From Theropithecus gelada (taxonomy: Eukaryota > Chordata > Mammalia > Primates > Cercopithecidae), in NCBI RefSeq assembly GCF_003255815.1, contig NC_037669.1, positions 129,142,596 through 129,206,595 of the forward strand: DNA of 64,000 nt, written 5' to 3'. Each line of letters begins with the position of its first letter. Positions within the stretch are counted from its first letter, which is position 1. Of the stretch, positions 11,973 through 23,100 are shown piece after piece. Position numbers and translations under genes: made by a program. Below the pieces are notes generated by a model that was not told the DNA's origin, did no database searches, and saw nothing but the letters and a program-made list of their open reading frames with translations.

Positions 11973-12095
11973 GAAAGAAAGAAGGAAGGAAAGGAAGGAA
12001 GGAAGGAAGGAAGGAAGGAAGGAAGGAAGGAAGGAAGGAAGGAAGGAAGGAAGGAAGGAAGGAAGGAAAGAAGGAAGGGAAGGAAAAGAAAATAG
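11973..12095 (+). repeat. Expanded (AAGG)n microsatellite grown from an Alu tail
   Basis: Pure AAGG units from about 11982 to 12067, with imperfect units (aaag, gggaagg) on both sides. It sits at the 3' end of the Alu, a common birthplace for such repeats. All frames through it give Lys-Glu-Gly-Arg or Phe-Leu-Pro-Ser repeats and are not proteins. Confidence 0.97.
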
Positions 12096-13679
12096 AGAAA
12101 ATGGATAAATTCCTGGAAACATGCATTCTCCATGATTGAATCATGAAGACATTGAAACCCCAAATAGACCAATACGAAGCTCTGAAATTGAATCAGTAAT
12201 AACAAAACCCACCATACAAACAAACAAAAAAATCCTTGAACCAGATGGATTCCCAGCCAAATTCTACCAGACATACAATGAAGAAATGGAATCAATCCTA
12301 CTGAAACTATTCTTAAAAAACTGATGAAGAGAGCCTCCTCCTTAACTCATCCTACAAATCCAACATCATCCTGATACAAAAATCTAGCAGAGACAGACAC
12401 ACACACATGCACACATACACACAATCTTCAGGCTAATATTCCTCATGAGCATAAATGCAAAATTCCCCATCAAAATACTAGCAAACCAAATCCAGTAGCA
12501 CATCAAAAAGTTAATATATCATTATCAAGTAGATTTTATTCCCTGGATGCAAGGCTGCTTCAATATATGAAAATCAATAAATGTGATTCATTAGATAAAA
12601 TTAAAGCAGAAACCATATAATTATCTCAATAGACAAAGAAAAGGCTTTTGATTAAATTCAGCACCCCTTCATGATAAATACCATCAACAGACTAACCATC
12701 AAAGGATTGCATCTCCAATGAATAAGAGCTATCTATGACAAACCCACAGCCAATGTCATACTAAACAGGCAAAAGCTGGGACCATTTCCCTTGAAAACTG
12801 GAACAACACAAGGATGCCCATTCTCACCACTCTTATTCAACATACCAGAAATCCTAGCCAGATAAAGAAATAAAACATATCTAAATAGGAAAAGAACACA
12901 AACTATCTCTCTTCACTGACAATATAATTATATACCTAGAAAACCCTAAAGACTCTGCCGAAAGGCTCCTAGAATTGACAAATGACTTTAGTAAAGTTTC
13001 AGGAAACAAAATCAATATATAAAATCAGTAGCATCTCTATATACCAATAACATCTAGGATGAGTCAAATTAAGACCATAATCTCATGTACAAGAGTCAGA
13101 AATAAAATTAAATGTTAAGAATACAGTTAACCAAGGAGGCAAAAATTCTCTACAAAAAGAACTACAAACAAACAAACAAAAAACTGTTGAAATAAATCAG
13201 ATATGACACAAACAAAAGGAAAAACATTTCATGTTCACGGACAGGAAAAGTCAATGTCATTGAAATGGCCATACTATCCAAAGCAATTTACAGATTCAAT
13301 GCTATTCCTATCAAACTATCAATGTCATTTTTCACAAAATTAGGAAAAACACCCTTCCAAAATTCACATGGAACCAAAAAAGAGCCTGAAATAACCAAAG
13401 CAATCCTAAGTAAAAAGAACAAAGCTGCAGGCATTACACTACCTGACTTCAAACTACAATATAAGGCTACGGTAACCAACTCAGCATGGTACTGATGTAA
13501 AAATAGAAACATAGACCAGTGGAACAGAATAGTGAACCCAGAAATAAACCTGCACACCTACAACCATCCGATCTTTGATAAAATAAATAAAAACAAGCAA
13601 TGGGGAAAGAACTCTTAATTTAATAAATGGTGCCGGGATTACTAGCTAGTCATACGCAGAAGAATGAAACAGGATTATG

Positions 13680-14010
13680 TTTTATTTTTATTCATTTTAT
13701 TTTATTTTATTTTTATTTTTTTGAGAGGGAGTCTCTCTCTGTTGCCTCCCGGGTTGGAGTGCAGTGGTGTGATCTTGGCTCACTGCCACCTCCTTCCGCC
13801 TCCCGGGTGCAAGCAACTCTCCGGCCTCAGCCGCCCTAGTAGCTGGGATGACAGGTGCAAGCCACCATGCCCGGCTAATTTTTGTATTTTTAGTAGATAC
13901 AGGGTTTCACTATGTTGGCCAGGCTTGTCTCAAACTCCTGACCTCAAGTGATCTGCCCACCTTGGTCTTCCAAAGTGCTGGGATTACTGGCGTGAACCAC
14001 CATGCCCGGT
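13680..14010 (-). mobile_element. Alu (S-like), antisense, with (TTTTA)n tail
   Basis: Antisense Alu inserted in the L1 ORF2. The reversed tail is a TTTTA-type repeat (13680-13719), the core runs 13720-14010 and ends in catgcccggtc. The interrupted L1 text resumes with tgaaattggactcttgcc. Confidence 0.93.
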
Positions 14011-15063
14011 CTGAAATTGGACTCTTGCCTTTCACCATATAAAAAAATAACTCAAGATGGATTAAAGATAAAAGGGTGGGGCGTAATTAAACTAAAGAAC
14101 TTCTGCACAGTCAAAGAAGCTATCAATCTACAGAATGGGAGGAAATATTGGCAAACTCTGTAACTGGCAAATGTCTAATATCCAGAATCTATAAGGAACT
14201 TAAGCAAATAAATAAGCAAAAGTAAAATAACCCCATTCAGAAATGAGCAAAGGACATGAACAGATACTTCTCAAAAGAAGACATGTAAGTGGCCAACAAA
14301 CATAAAAAATGCTCAGTATTATTAATCATCAGAGAAATACAAATCAAAACCACGATGATATACCATCAAACATCAGTAAGACAGCTATTATTAAAGAGTC
14401 AAAAAAAATAATGATGTTGGTGAAGCTCTGGAGAAAAGAGGATGGTTATACACTGTTGGTGGGAATGTAAATTAGTTCAGATATTTTGGAAAGCAGTTTG
14501 GAGACTTCTCAAAGAGCTTAAAACAGAGCTAACATTTTTCCCAGGAATCTCATTACCAGGAATATACCCAAAGGAAAATAGATCCTTCTATCAAAAAGAC
14601 ACATGCACTCATATGTTCATTGCTGTGCTATTCACAAGAGCAAACATGTAGAATCAAACTAGGTTCCCAACAATAATGGATTGGATAAAGAAAATGTGGT
14701 GTATATACACCACAGACTACTATGCAACCATAAAAAAAAAAAAAAAAAAGAAATCATGTCCTTTGCCACAACATGGATGTAGCTGGAGGCCATAATCATA
14801 AGCATATTAACACAAGAACGGAAAACCATATACTGCATGATCTCACTTGTAAGTGGGAGCTAAGCATTGAGCTCACACGCACATAAACATGGGAATGATA
14901 GACATGGAGTGTGGGTGGAAGAACTACCTATTGGGTACTGTGCTTACTACCTGGGTGATAGGATCTGCATGCCAAACATCAGCATCATGCAAAAGACGTG
15001 CAAGAAACCTGCACACGTACCCCCTGCATCTAAAATAAAAGTTAAAAAAAAAAAAAAAAAACA

Positions 15064-15569
15064 GAAAGAAGTGTGAGTGAAACAAATTTGAGTGAACAAT
15101 GGTGGGTGTCTAGAAATGAATTTTGAACACGTGAAGTCTAAATGATCTGGTGAATGTCCAAGTGGGGATATTGTCTAGTTGGGGAGAGAGACATGGAGAG
15201 TTTGCCACTAGAAAAAGGTGATTTTCATATCTACAAGATAAAATGGGGTTACCAATTTTGTGACTACCACTAAGAAAACACCAAGAACTGTCTTCTAGAA
15301 CATTTTATTAATGAAGATTTAGTAAAGACTACTGAAATGCCAGCTTTTCGGGGGCACTTTTCCTAAGTATTCTATCAGAAATGAGCTGCCCAGATCAAAA
15401 CCTAATGCTTTTTATTAGTTTTCTATAATATTTACTAATAGCTAGAGTTACTAATTGCTAATTTATTTACTTTTTTAATTGTTCCTGTAACAAACAAAAG
15501 TTAAATTTTATGAGATAATGCTCTTTGTCTTGTTTGTCACAATCATCATGTATCAAGAATCAAAAGATA
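15064..15569. other. No feature recognised
   Basis: About 500 bases between the L1 tail and the next Alu, with no repeat or coding signal recognised. Confidence 0.5.
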
Positions 15570-15855
15570 GGCCAGGCGCTGCAGCTCACGCCTGTAATCC
15601 TAGCACTTTGGGAGGCCGAGGTGGGTGGATCATGAGGTCAGGAGATCGAGACCATCCTGGCTAACACGGTGAAACCCTGTCTCTACTGAAGATACAAAAA
15701 AATTAGCCAGGGGTGGTGGCGAGCGTCCCAGCTACTCAAGGCAAGAGAATGGCAGGAACTCAGGAGGCAGAGCTTGCAGTGAACCAAGATCGCTCCACTG
15801 CACTCCAGCCTGAGTAACAGAGTAAGACTCCGTCTCAAAAAAAAAAAAAAAAAAG
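15570..15855 (+). mobile_element. AluY-like, plus strand
   Basis: Alu with the ggatcatgaggtcaggagatcgagaccatcctggc-type diagnostic segment (AluY-like), slightly shortened in the right monomer (gcgtcccagctactcaagg). An A tail spans 15838-15855. The best target duplication I find is tcaagaatcaaaa at 15553-15565 and 15903-15915, which would place about 47 extra non-Alu bases inside the insertion. Confidence 0.9.
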
Positions 15856-16139
15856 ATAAATAAATATTTGCAATTGCAATTCTATGCACAAACACAAACT
15901 ACTCAAGAATCAAAAAATTAGAAAATATTACTTAAGAATTTAACTAATATACTGTTTACAGTTATAATACATATATTTACAAAATAAACCCTCTAAAATG
16001 TATGTAAGAATTTTATTAAAATTTATTAAAAAGGAAATTTCAATATTCAAAATATTTTAGTAATTTCCAAATTAATCTATACATCTGTCAAATTCCCAAG
16101 AAAATTTCCAATAATTTTTTTTTGTTGATTTTTATGAAA

Positions 16140-17285
16140 TACGATGACCTCATTCCACAACTTACTTGGTAAGGTATCTCCAGACACCCCTGAAAAAGAG
16201 CATATTATAGGGTTTTGCCTTACTAGGTATCAAAATATATTTTTTAAAATATCAATAGCATACAATAAAATACTATGGTATAATCAGATATATTACTGCT
16301 ACAAAACAGAGCCAAGTCCTAAATCCACTCACTTATGGAACTTGATTAATGACAGAGCTCACATTGCACAATGATGGGAAAAGATGACTGTTTGATAAAC
16401 TAGACTGGAAGAAAAAGTTATACATATGGTATAAAGAGAAATTGTATTTCTACAATGTAATCTATGCAAAAAGCAATTTCAAGTATATAAAATAATCAAA
16501 TTTGAAATACACAATTTTAATGTTTTAAATGAATGCAATTTTACCATCTCAGAGTAAGAAAGATATCTCAATAGGATGCAAACCATATATGATAAGGTGG
16601 GAAAGCTAAACCACATTATAATTAGTAATTCTAGACCGTATTATAGTCAGAAATCTTTTAATTTTGTGTGCATGTGTATATATACATAAGTCACCAAGAT
16701 GTTCTTCACTCAGTGAATGGATAAATAAACTGTGGTACATCCAAAAATGAAATATTATTCATCTCTAAAAGAGATGAGTCATCAATTCATGAAAAAAACA
16801 TGGAGGAAACTAAAGTGTATATTATTAAGTAAAAGAAGGAAACAGGAAAAAGCCTACATACTATAGAATTCCAACTATATGACATTACATAAAAAGGCAA
16901 ACTTTGGAGACAATAGAGATCAGAGGTTACTAGATGTTAGGGGAAAAAGAGATCAACAGGTGAAGCACATAGCATTTTTTAGGACAGTGAAACTATTGTG
17001 TATGATACTGAAATGCTAGATACATGTCATTATACATTTGTCTGAACTCATAGAATGTACAACAGTTAGAATGGACTCTTAAGTAAACAATGCAGTTTTC
17101 ATGATAATGATGTGTTAATACAGGTTTATTGATCATAACAAATGTATCATTCTGGTGAGAGATGTTGATAGTGGTGTGGGGGTGGCTGTGGAAGGTTAGG
17201 GATAACAAGTATAAAGGAATTCTGTACTTTCTGCTTAATTTTGCTGTAAATCTAAGCTGCTCTACAAATAAAGTCTATTTAAATA
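16140..17285 (+). mobile_element. L1ME-like 3' end (ORF2 end and 3' UTR)
   Basis: Old L1 on the plus strand. The ORF2 remnant (acattgcacaatgatggg near 16361) leads to the L1ME-type terminal region (gtgaatggataaataaactg near 16713, gacattacataaaaaggcaa near 16881, ggtgatgg-like G/T block near 17172) and ends with ctacaaataaagtctattta. All frames are broken. Confidence 0.8.
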
Positions 17286-17809
17286 TCTAAATTAGAGAAA
17301 ATAGCACAAATGTAACTGAAGTTAATTAATATCTAGCACATATAATGAATTTCTAAATGTAAAATAAAAAGACAAACCACTCAATCAAAAACTTAGGACA
17401 AGACATTAAACAAATTCAAGAGAGAAAATATAACTTGATTTTAAAATATGGTGTATTCACAAAGGAAAATGTGAATCAAAACTATATTTTCTCAAGTGAC
17501 TTGACATGTTATTCAGACACAGTGTTACTAAGAATAACAATTAATTGGAAAATATGTGAAGCAATAGGACCTAGTTTATACTTCTGGCGATATTCTAAAA
17601 TGGTGTAGTTGCTTGAACTAACAAGGTGACCATGTCTAAAGTGTTACCTGGCATCCTGTGATTAAAATTCCTTAAAATGCTTAGACATTTTGCTTTCCCT
17701 AGGCAGTTATCATGAAGAATGTCCCTCAGTATCATTGAGAAAAGTCTAGATGGAAGAACTTAAGTCTATAGTTCATAAATTATAGGAAAGTCTTACAGTT
17801 ATCTATTTT
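17286..17809. other. No feature recognised
   Basis: AT-rich DNA with no repeat family I can assign. Confidence 0.45.
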
Positions 17810-18129
17810 TTTTTCTTTTTCTTTTTCTTTTTCTTTTTTTTTTTTTTGAGACAGGATGTTTCTCTGTCACTTGGATTGGAGTGCAGTGGCTTGATCTAAG
17901 CTCACTGCAACCTCAACCTCCTGGGCTCAGGCAATTCTCCTATGTCAGCCTCCCAAGTAGCTGAGACTGCAAGCATGGGCCACCATACCCAGCTAGTTTT
18001 TGTATTTTTTGTAGAGAGGAGGTTGCACCATGTTGCTCAGCCTGATCTTAAACTCCTGGGCCCAAGCAATCTACCCTGTCTGGACTTCTAAAATGCTGGG
18101 CCTACAGTTGTGAGCCACTGCGCCTGGCC
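17810..18129 (-). mobile_element. Alu (J-like), antisense
   Basis: Antisense Alu with a T-rich (TTTTTC)n tail at 17810-17846 and the core from tgagacaggatg at 17847 to the ggcc end near 18129. It lacks most CpG sites and has many substitutions (cctgggctcaggcaattct), consistent with an old subfamily. Confidence 0.92.
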
Positions 18130-18207
18130 TATTTAATCTTTATATTCAGTGGGTTCTCTCTGAATTCACAGATTTGATGGGAACTGAGTTAGGTGCTATG
18201 ATTCAAA

Positions 18208-18306
18208 ATTTGTGTGTGTGTGTGTATGTATTTATATATATACATATATATGTATTTATATATACACATATATATGTATTTATATATATACACATATATA
18301 TGTATT
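18208..18306 (+). repeat. TG/TA-rich minisatellite
   Basis: A short TG run is followed by about three imperfect units of roughly 28 bases, built from tatatatacacatatatatg plus tattta. Each unit is close to a palindrome and could form hairpins or cruciforms. Confidence 0.9.
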
Positions 18307-18365
18307 TTTCTCAGTCGCACACACAAAAATAATTTTTAATTAAAATAAAGACCGTTTAGAAGTCT

Positions 18366-19085
18366 GCCTTCTACTTTACTCCTTAAGGTCATGAATAATT
18401 CCACCCTACAAAGATCCTTAAGGCAAACCATTTTGATGACTTTACCAGCTCTGCAGTTTGTTGTGGCAACAATGTTTGCCTTGCATCTAGAATTACTGTG
18501 CCAGTATTTGATCTCTGCCTTCTTGGGGCCCTCTCATTCTCTTGAATGCAGTTGAGTTGAATCCATTTTACCAATAGAACCTGTATCAGAATCTATGATC
18601 TATAGAAAATTACCACAAAAGCATTTTTCAAAGGTGATGACATCCTCAACTCTCCTCAAAGCATATCCTGGCCCTTGGTGAAGCGTGTCCTCTGGGCTCT
18701 CACCGGGGATTTAGGTAGTGGGTGGGCTATGTTAAATTCACTCCAGCATTTTTTTTCTCTCACAGTTGTTTGGATTTATTTCTCAACTTACTGTCTTGGA
18801 ATTGCTAGCATTTTCATTTAATTTGCCATGGGATATCAGTGCAATCTGACCAATAATGTGAACCCCCACAGCTGTTTATGCTACCACAATGAATCCAGAA
18901 GCTCCGAAAGATAGACCTGCATTGATTAAGTAAGCTAAATCTGTCATTGCATTCTCTGTATCCTCCCTATTTATAGTCTCCAGATTTTCATTAATACGAA
19001 TTACTAATGTAAGTTCCTAATATAAAGTGCTGCAGGTCTTTCTGTGTTATTACTCTTTTCAAAGTTGTCTTTAATTGAAAATCCT
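18366..19085 (-). other. Possible decayed coding or retrocopy sequence, unidentified
   Basis: On the minus strand, from about 19085 to 18770, a frame stays open apart from one shift and one stop. It reads first as charged and polar, then as a hydrophobic membrane-like stretch with Gly residues, and ends at a stop near 18776. Further on, 18574-18389 holds a 61-codon frame rich in Arg and Gln. No poly-A tail, target duplication or recognised family was found. It may be a processed pseudogene, an old ERV fragment or chance; I cannot name it. Confidence 0.2.
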
Positions 19086-19111
19086 CAGAGAATTTTAGGC
19101 TATTACCTAAT

Positions 19112-19283
19112 TCAATGTTTTACAATCTTCATTAAATTTCAGAATCAGCTAGGGAGATTTAAAGATTTCTGATGTTCAGGCTATTCTCCAAACTAATTAA
19201 ATTATTATCTCTGGAGTGAGTCCCTGGCATTAGTAACTTGTAAAGCTTCCAATGCACAGACAAGCTTGAGAAATGCTGTTTTT
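19112..19283 (+). mobile_element. MER20 (hAT-Charlie nonautonomous DNA transposon)
   Basis: Diverged but colinear with MER20: cagaatcagctagggagatt, a central attattatctctggagtgag, and a terminal aagcttccaatgcacagac with gagaaatgctg as the inverted-repeat end. MER20 is non-coding; some copies elsewhere act as endometrial regulatory elements, which is family knowledge only. Confidence 0.65.
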
Positions 19284-19310
19284 AGACTAATGATAGTGAT
19301 AAATGGAGAG

Positions 19311-19650
19311 TGTGGTAGGCTAAACGGTGGTCCCCAAAATAGATATCCAGGTCCTAATCTCCAGAATATGTGACTATTACCTTATATGGTAAAAAGAATG
19401 AATATTGCCTTACATGACAAAAGATCTGCTGGAGGATCTTGAGAGAAGGAGCTTTCCCTGGATTATCTGGGTGGCCCCTAACTAAACGTAATCATATGTA
19501 TCCTTACAGAGGAGAGGTGGAGGAAGTTTAGAGACAAAGAGAGGATAGATAGAAAAGAGAAGCCATGTGTAGATGGAGACAGAGATTAAGGTGATGTGGC
19601 TACAAGTCAAGGAATGCCAAGGATTGCTAGTAGACGTCAAACATGGCAAA
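19311..19650 (+). mobile_element. MLT1A-like LTR (MaLR/ERVL), 3' truncated
   Basis: Starts precisely with tgtggtaggctaaacggtgg and follows the MLT1A LTR (gatatccaggtcctaatctc, gaggatcttgagagaag, tccctggattatctgggtgg, ccaaggaatgcc). The second half of the LTR, with the poly-A region, is missing or unrecognisable. Confidence 0.78.
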
Positions 19651-19882
19651 GGTGCTAAAAGCGCACATTCAACTATGCAACAATGGACGCTTTGTGACGG
19701 AAAATGATCTTCAGCAATTTCAGGAGCTCAGTTAGAGAGTTTGCATATCATTGTTGTGGCAATTAGTAAGAAACGCTCTTGAATTAGCTTCTTGCTAAAT
19801 GACCAAAAGAAGGGCACAAATAAGTCTCTCTGGGCATCAGAGTTAATGAAGCTTTAGCACTTCTTGTATTGTAAAGTAATTT

Positions 19883-20144
19883 TTTTTTTTTTTTTTTTGA
19901 GACGGAGTCTCGCTGTGTCACCCAAGCTCCGCCTCCCGGGTTTACGCCATTCTCCTGCCTCAGCCTCCGAGTAGCTGGGACTACAGGCGCCCGCCACCAC
20001 GCCCGGCTAGTTTTTTGTATTTTTTTAGTAGAGACGGGGTTTCACCATGTTAGCCAGGATGGTCTCGATCTCCTGACCTCGTGATCCACCCGCCTCGGCC
20101 TCCCAAAGTGCTGGGATTACAGGGTTGAGCCACCGCGCCCGGCC
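19883..20144 (-). mobile_element. AluY-like, antisense, with internal deletion
   Basis: A CpG-rich, well preserved antisense Alu. A target duplication tgtaaagtaattt occurs at 19870-19882 and 20145-20157. Inside the right monomer the text jumps from tgtgtcaccca to agctccgcctcccggg, so about 45 bases of the usual consensus are absent. Confidence 0.95.
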
Positions 20145-20157
20145 TGTAAAGTAATTT

Positions 20158-23100
20158 AATTTAAATGACAGATCATGAAATGCTCAGCATAGCTATCTAA
20201 CTTGCTCAATGTAATGGAAATGTCAGTGGCTCAAATAATATTCAAGCCAGATCACTTAGCTACTCGATTTGTTCTCTGATCCACAAAGTTACTCTGTAGC
20301 AATGGGAACTCTCAGGTTTCCATGTACGAGATATGGTGAGCCAAGGCCACCTTCCTGGGCATGCAACCTGTGCAGTTGCAGAGCTCCACTCTTAGAAGAG
20401 CCCTATGATTGGTTTAAAGCTCTGTTTGGTTTAATACATCTGAAATTCTTAATTTTTGAAAAGAGGTCTTCACAGTTTCATTTTGCAACGGAATACACAA
20501 ATTGTATAGCCAATCTTACTCTTAGCCTTCAGAGTTCTTGTAAGTAGTTTAATTATATTCTCAAGTGTTTTTCACTTACTAAAGTGCTTATATATGTGTA
20601 GCATATAGAAATAAATGTAAAAAACTATTTATCAAAGATTTTAAAATGCATACTTTAATATCAGTTTATAACATCACTAATTTTTGGATGCACCTCTGAA
20701 AATATGACATCTTACATTCACTGTCAGGAAGATCCTAGTTTAGTTGCTATTACCTATACTTGTGCAAATATAATCATTGTCTTTTATATTGTTATCATTA
20801 AATGATTTACGTACACTGTTGAAACAACATGTATTGTATTTAATTGCCACTCAAAATGTCTTCGAAAAGACTTGGTTAAGCTTTTTAAAGCTCAATGAAT
20901 TATCACCAGCTAGCCTGTTATAAAGCAAACCTTAGTTTATTCACCGTCACTTCAATAATGGAATACACCACCTTGACAGGGTCTTTGAACTGTCACAGTA
21001 GGGGAGTCAGAAGTGGGATCATTTAGGGTTCTGAGGAGTTTGGGCTCAAGTAGTTTAAGATGGGTCTTTATGGAAAGAAACTGATAGGAGGGTAATTTGG
21101 CAGTTTGTAAGCCTTTTTTCATTCATATGTGTCTCAAGAACTTTCCCAAAGCAAGGTACAAAGTCACCTGTGAATTTACAATCTCATCTTTCCTGAAACA
21201 AACAAGAAAATCTTCAGACACACGTTGTCTCCATTTGCTTTTCATCAATATGCTTGTAAAAATAAAGTTCACCACTTTCACAGAAAATTTATTTTATTCT
21301 AATGGGAACATTACTACAGTTCCATAATCCATTTTTGAATAAAATTTGTATGCCTTATGTTCTGATACTTGCTAACTATGTATTGGGACAATCTGGGATA
21401 GGCAGAAAATATAAAATCTTAGCTTCCCACCCCTCCACTCCCAATTCTACCTAATATATAATAATCTGCATTTTATCTAGATCCTCATGAGTTATATGTA
21501 CATTATGAGAAGCACTGCCTTAAGGTACTACAGAAACAAAATATCTTACAAGTAAAAGTTGTGTTAACTTTGTCACTAAATTGGATGTAATAGAGTACAC
21601 ATTCAGGCATCAGATAATACAAATGGAGGCAGGAGAATTTGCCAAACCCCTTAGAAGAGAAAGAGTAATGTTAAAGAATCAAGAACTTAGTATAATAGGT
21701 TCATGTAACAGGTAGGACTATGGTTAAATTGTTGACTATCAAATTCTCAGAAAATTTGAATATTTGAATAGAATGGCTTACCTTCCATGAAATTCAAATT
21801 AGCAAATGGATAACAGTTTAATTAATCTGGAAGAACTAGCAATAAAACTTTTGTGTCAGAAGCTTTGACAAACATCCCAGAAGTTATAATGTTAAAACTT
21901 TAAAGGAAAAAAAAAAAATGCTGCAGCATGATCAACAGTCTCGAGGTCACAAGGGAAAAACCGATACATCAAGGACTCCAAGTTGAAAGGTGATCTGAAA
22001 ACTCAGGTATTAAGCTTAAAGACATTTACTCATACCCCAACTAATATACGCTTTACAGTTTCTTTTATGAACTATAAGAGTGATAAATATAAGATGTTGT
22101 CTAAATAAATCTAGGGCTCTTTGATAAATATAAAAAAATCAAAGCCTTATATCACAATTTAATTTGTAGTTTTAGTGTTTTCACAGTGGTATAGAAAGTA
22201 ATAGTGTATTATTTTAATATCTCCCAGTTTTTGATGAAATAAAGCAGTAATTCAGCAAATCATAACACCAAACTTTTAATTTGCTTTTATTACTCTGAAA
22301 CTACAAGAGGAAAGACATTATTTAGCAAGGTCACAGATAGTTCCTGGGTTGGGAAAAAATAAACAAATTTTAACATATTTTTTCTTTAAGGTTTTTTGTG
22401 TCATTGATGGTAGCCAATTCGCCTTGTAGTTTATTGAATTTCTCCTGTCCTTTTTGCTATTTTTAGGGAGTAGCCAACTAAAATCCCAAAAGTTTCAATG
22501 AGCACCTCACTCTAGGAGATTCTATAAATCAACTTAATTAACTCTTTCACTATTGCATGCCTTGGACTGACAGAATCTAAAAATAAAACTGAATGTGTAC
22601 TACATTCAGCCTGAATTAAGCAAAATTCCCAACCCCAAATTACCACTACTTTCTGAGGATCTCTTTCCAGAAGTCTGTACTCTGTTGTGATTATTTGTAT
22701 CAGTCAGTGATTTTGGTTAAATACATGAGAAATCTGCTAAAGTTAACTATACAGAACATAAACATATTAGGAATATATTGCCCAGATAGCATGATGCTTC
22801 TGTGCACTGTTGTTTCCTGAATTCAGATTCCCAGATGGTTTATCAAATTTGCAAATATTGGTTCAAATATCTATACTCTGCATGCCAGTTATCAAACGAA
22901 CAAGGAAATCTAGCATCTGAAGCATTTGGGTTTGGTAGTAGAACACAGAACACTGCTTTCCACTGAGAACTATACATTGGTAGAGTCTCAAATATAGGAT
23001 GGTGTTTCTGATGCCAGTCTAGAGGGAAGACTGTGTCTGAAAGTTTACATAAGGATTTTCTAAAGTATGTGAAAGGGATATGGCAGGGAATAAAGACTAT

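Larger units (their letters stand above)
10185..14650 (+). pseudogene. L1 ORF2 relic (endonuclease / reverse transcriptase)
   Basis: The endonuclease start is seen at tactaaccccgaatgtaaat (10208), the RT region around 12440-12960, and the C-terminal part after 13260, where a 76-codon open piece (13265-13495) matches the conserved post-RT segment. The final part near 14420-14650 contains the Cys-rich C-terminal region (gttggtgggaatgtaaatta). Three Alu insertions, stops, the altered FADD box and a deletion near 14070 inactivate it. Confidence 0.8.
8290..15061 (+). mobile_element. Near full-length old L1 (L1PB/L1MA-like), multiply interrupted
   Basis: Plus-strand L1 with all parts in order: a 5' UTR from about 8290 (start uncertain), an ORF1 relic to about 10091, ORF2 from about 10185 with endonuclease, reverse transcriptase and C-terminal regions, and a 3' UTR ending aatctaaaataaaag-like with an A tail at 15044-15061. 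The tail end matches L1PB/L1MA rather than young L1PA. It is interrupted by Alus at 11254, 11697 and 13720. ORF2 is dead: many stops, the RT catalytic FADD box (12912-12923) reads Phe-Thr-Asp-Asn, and about 150 bases are missing near 14070. No clear target duplication was found. Confidence 0.88.

Noticed and set aside
11876..12324. Long frames (76-139 codons) across the AAGG array
   Set aside because: They translate a microsatellite and Alu sequence into simple repeats; not proteins.
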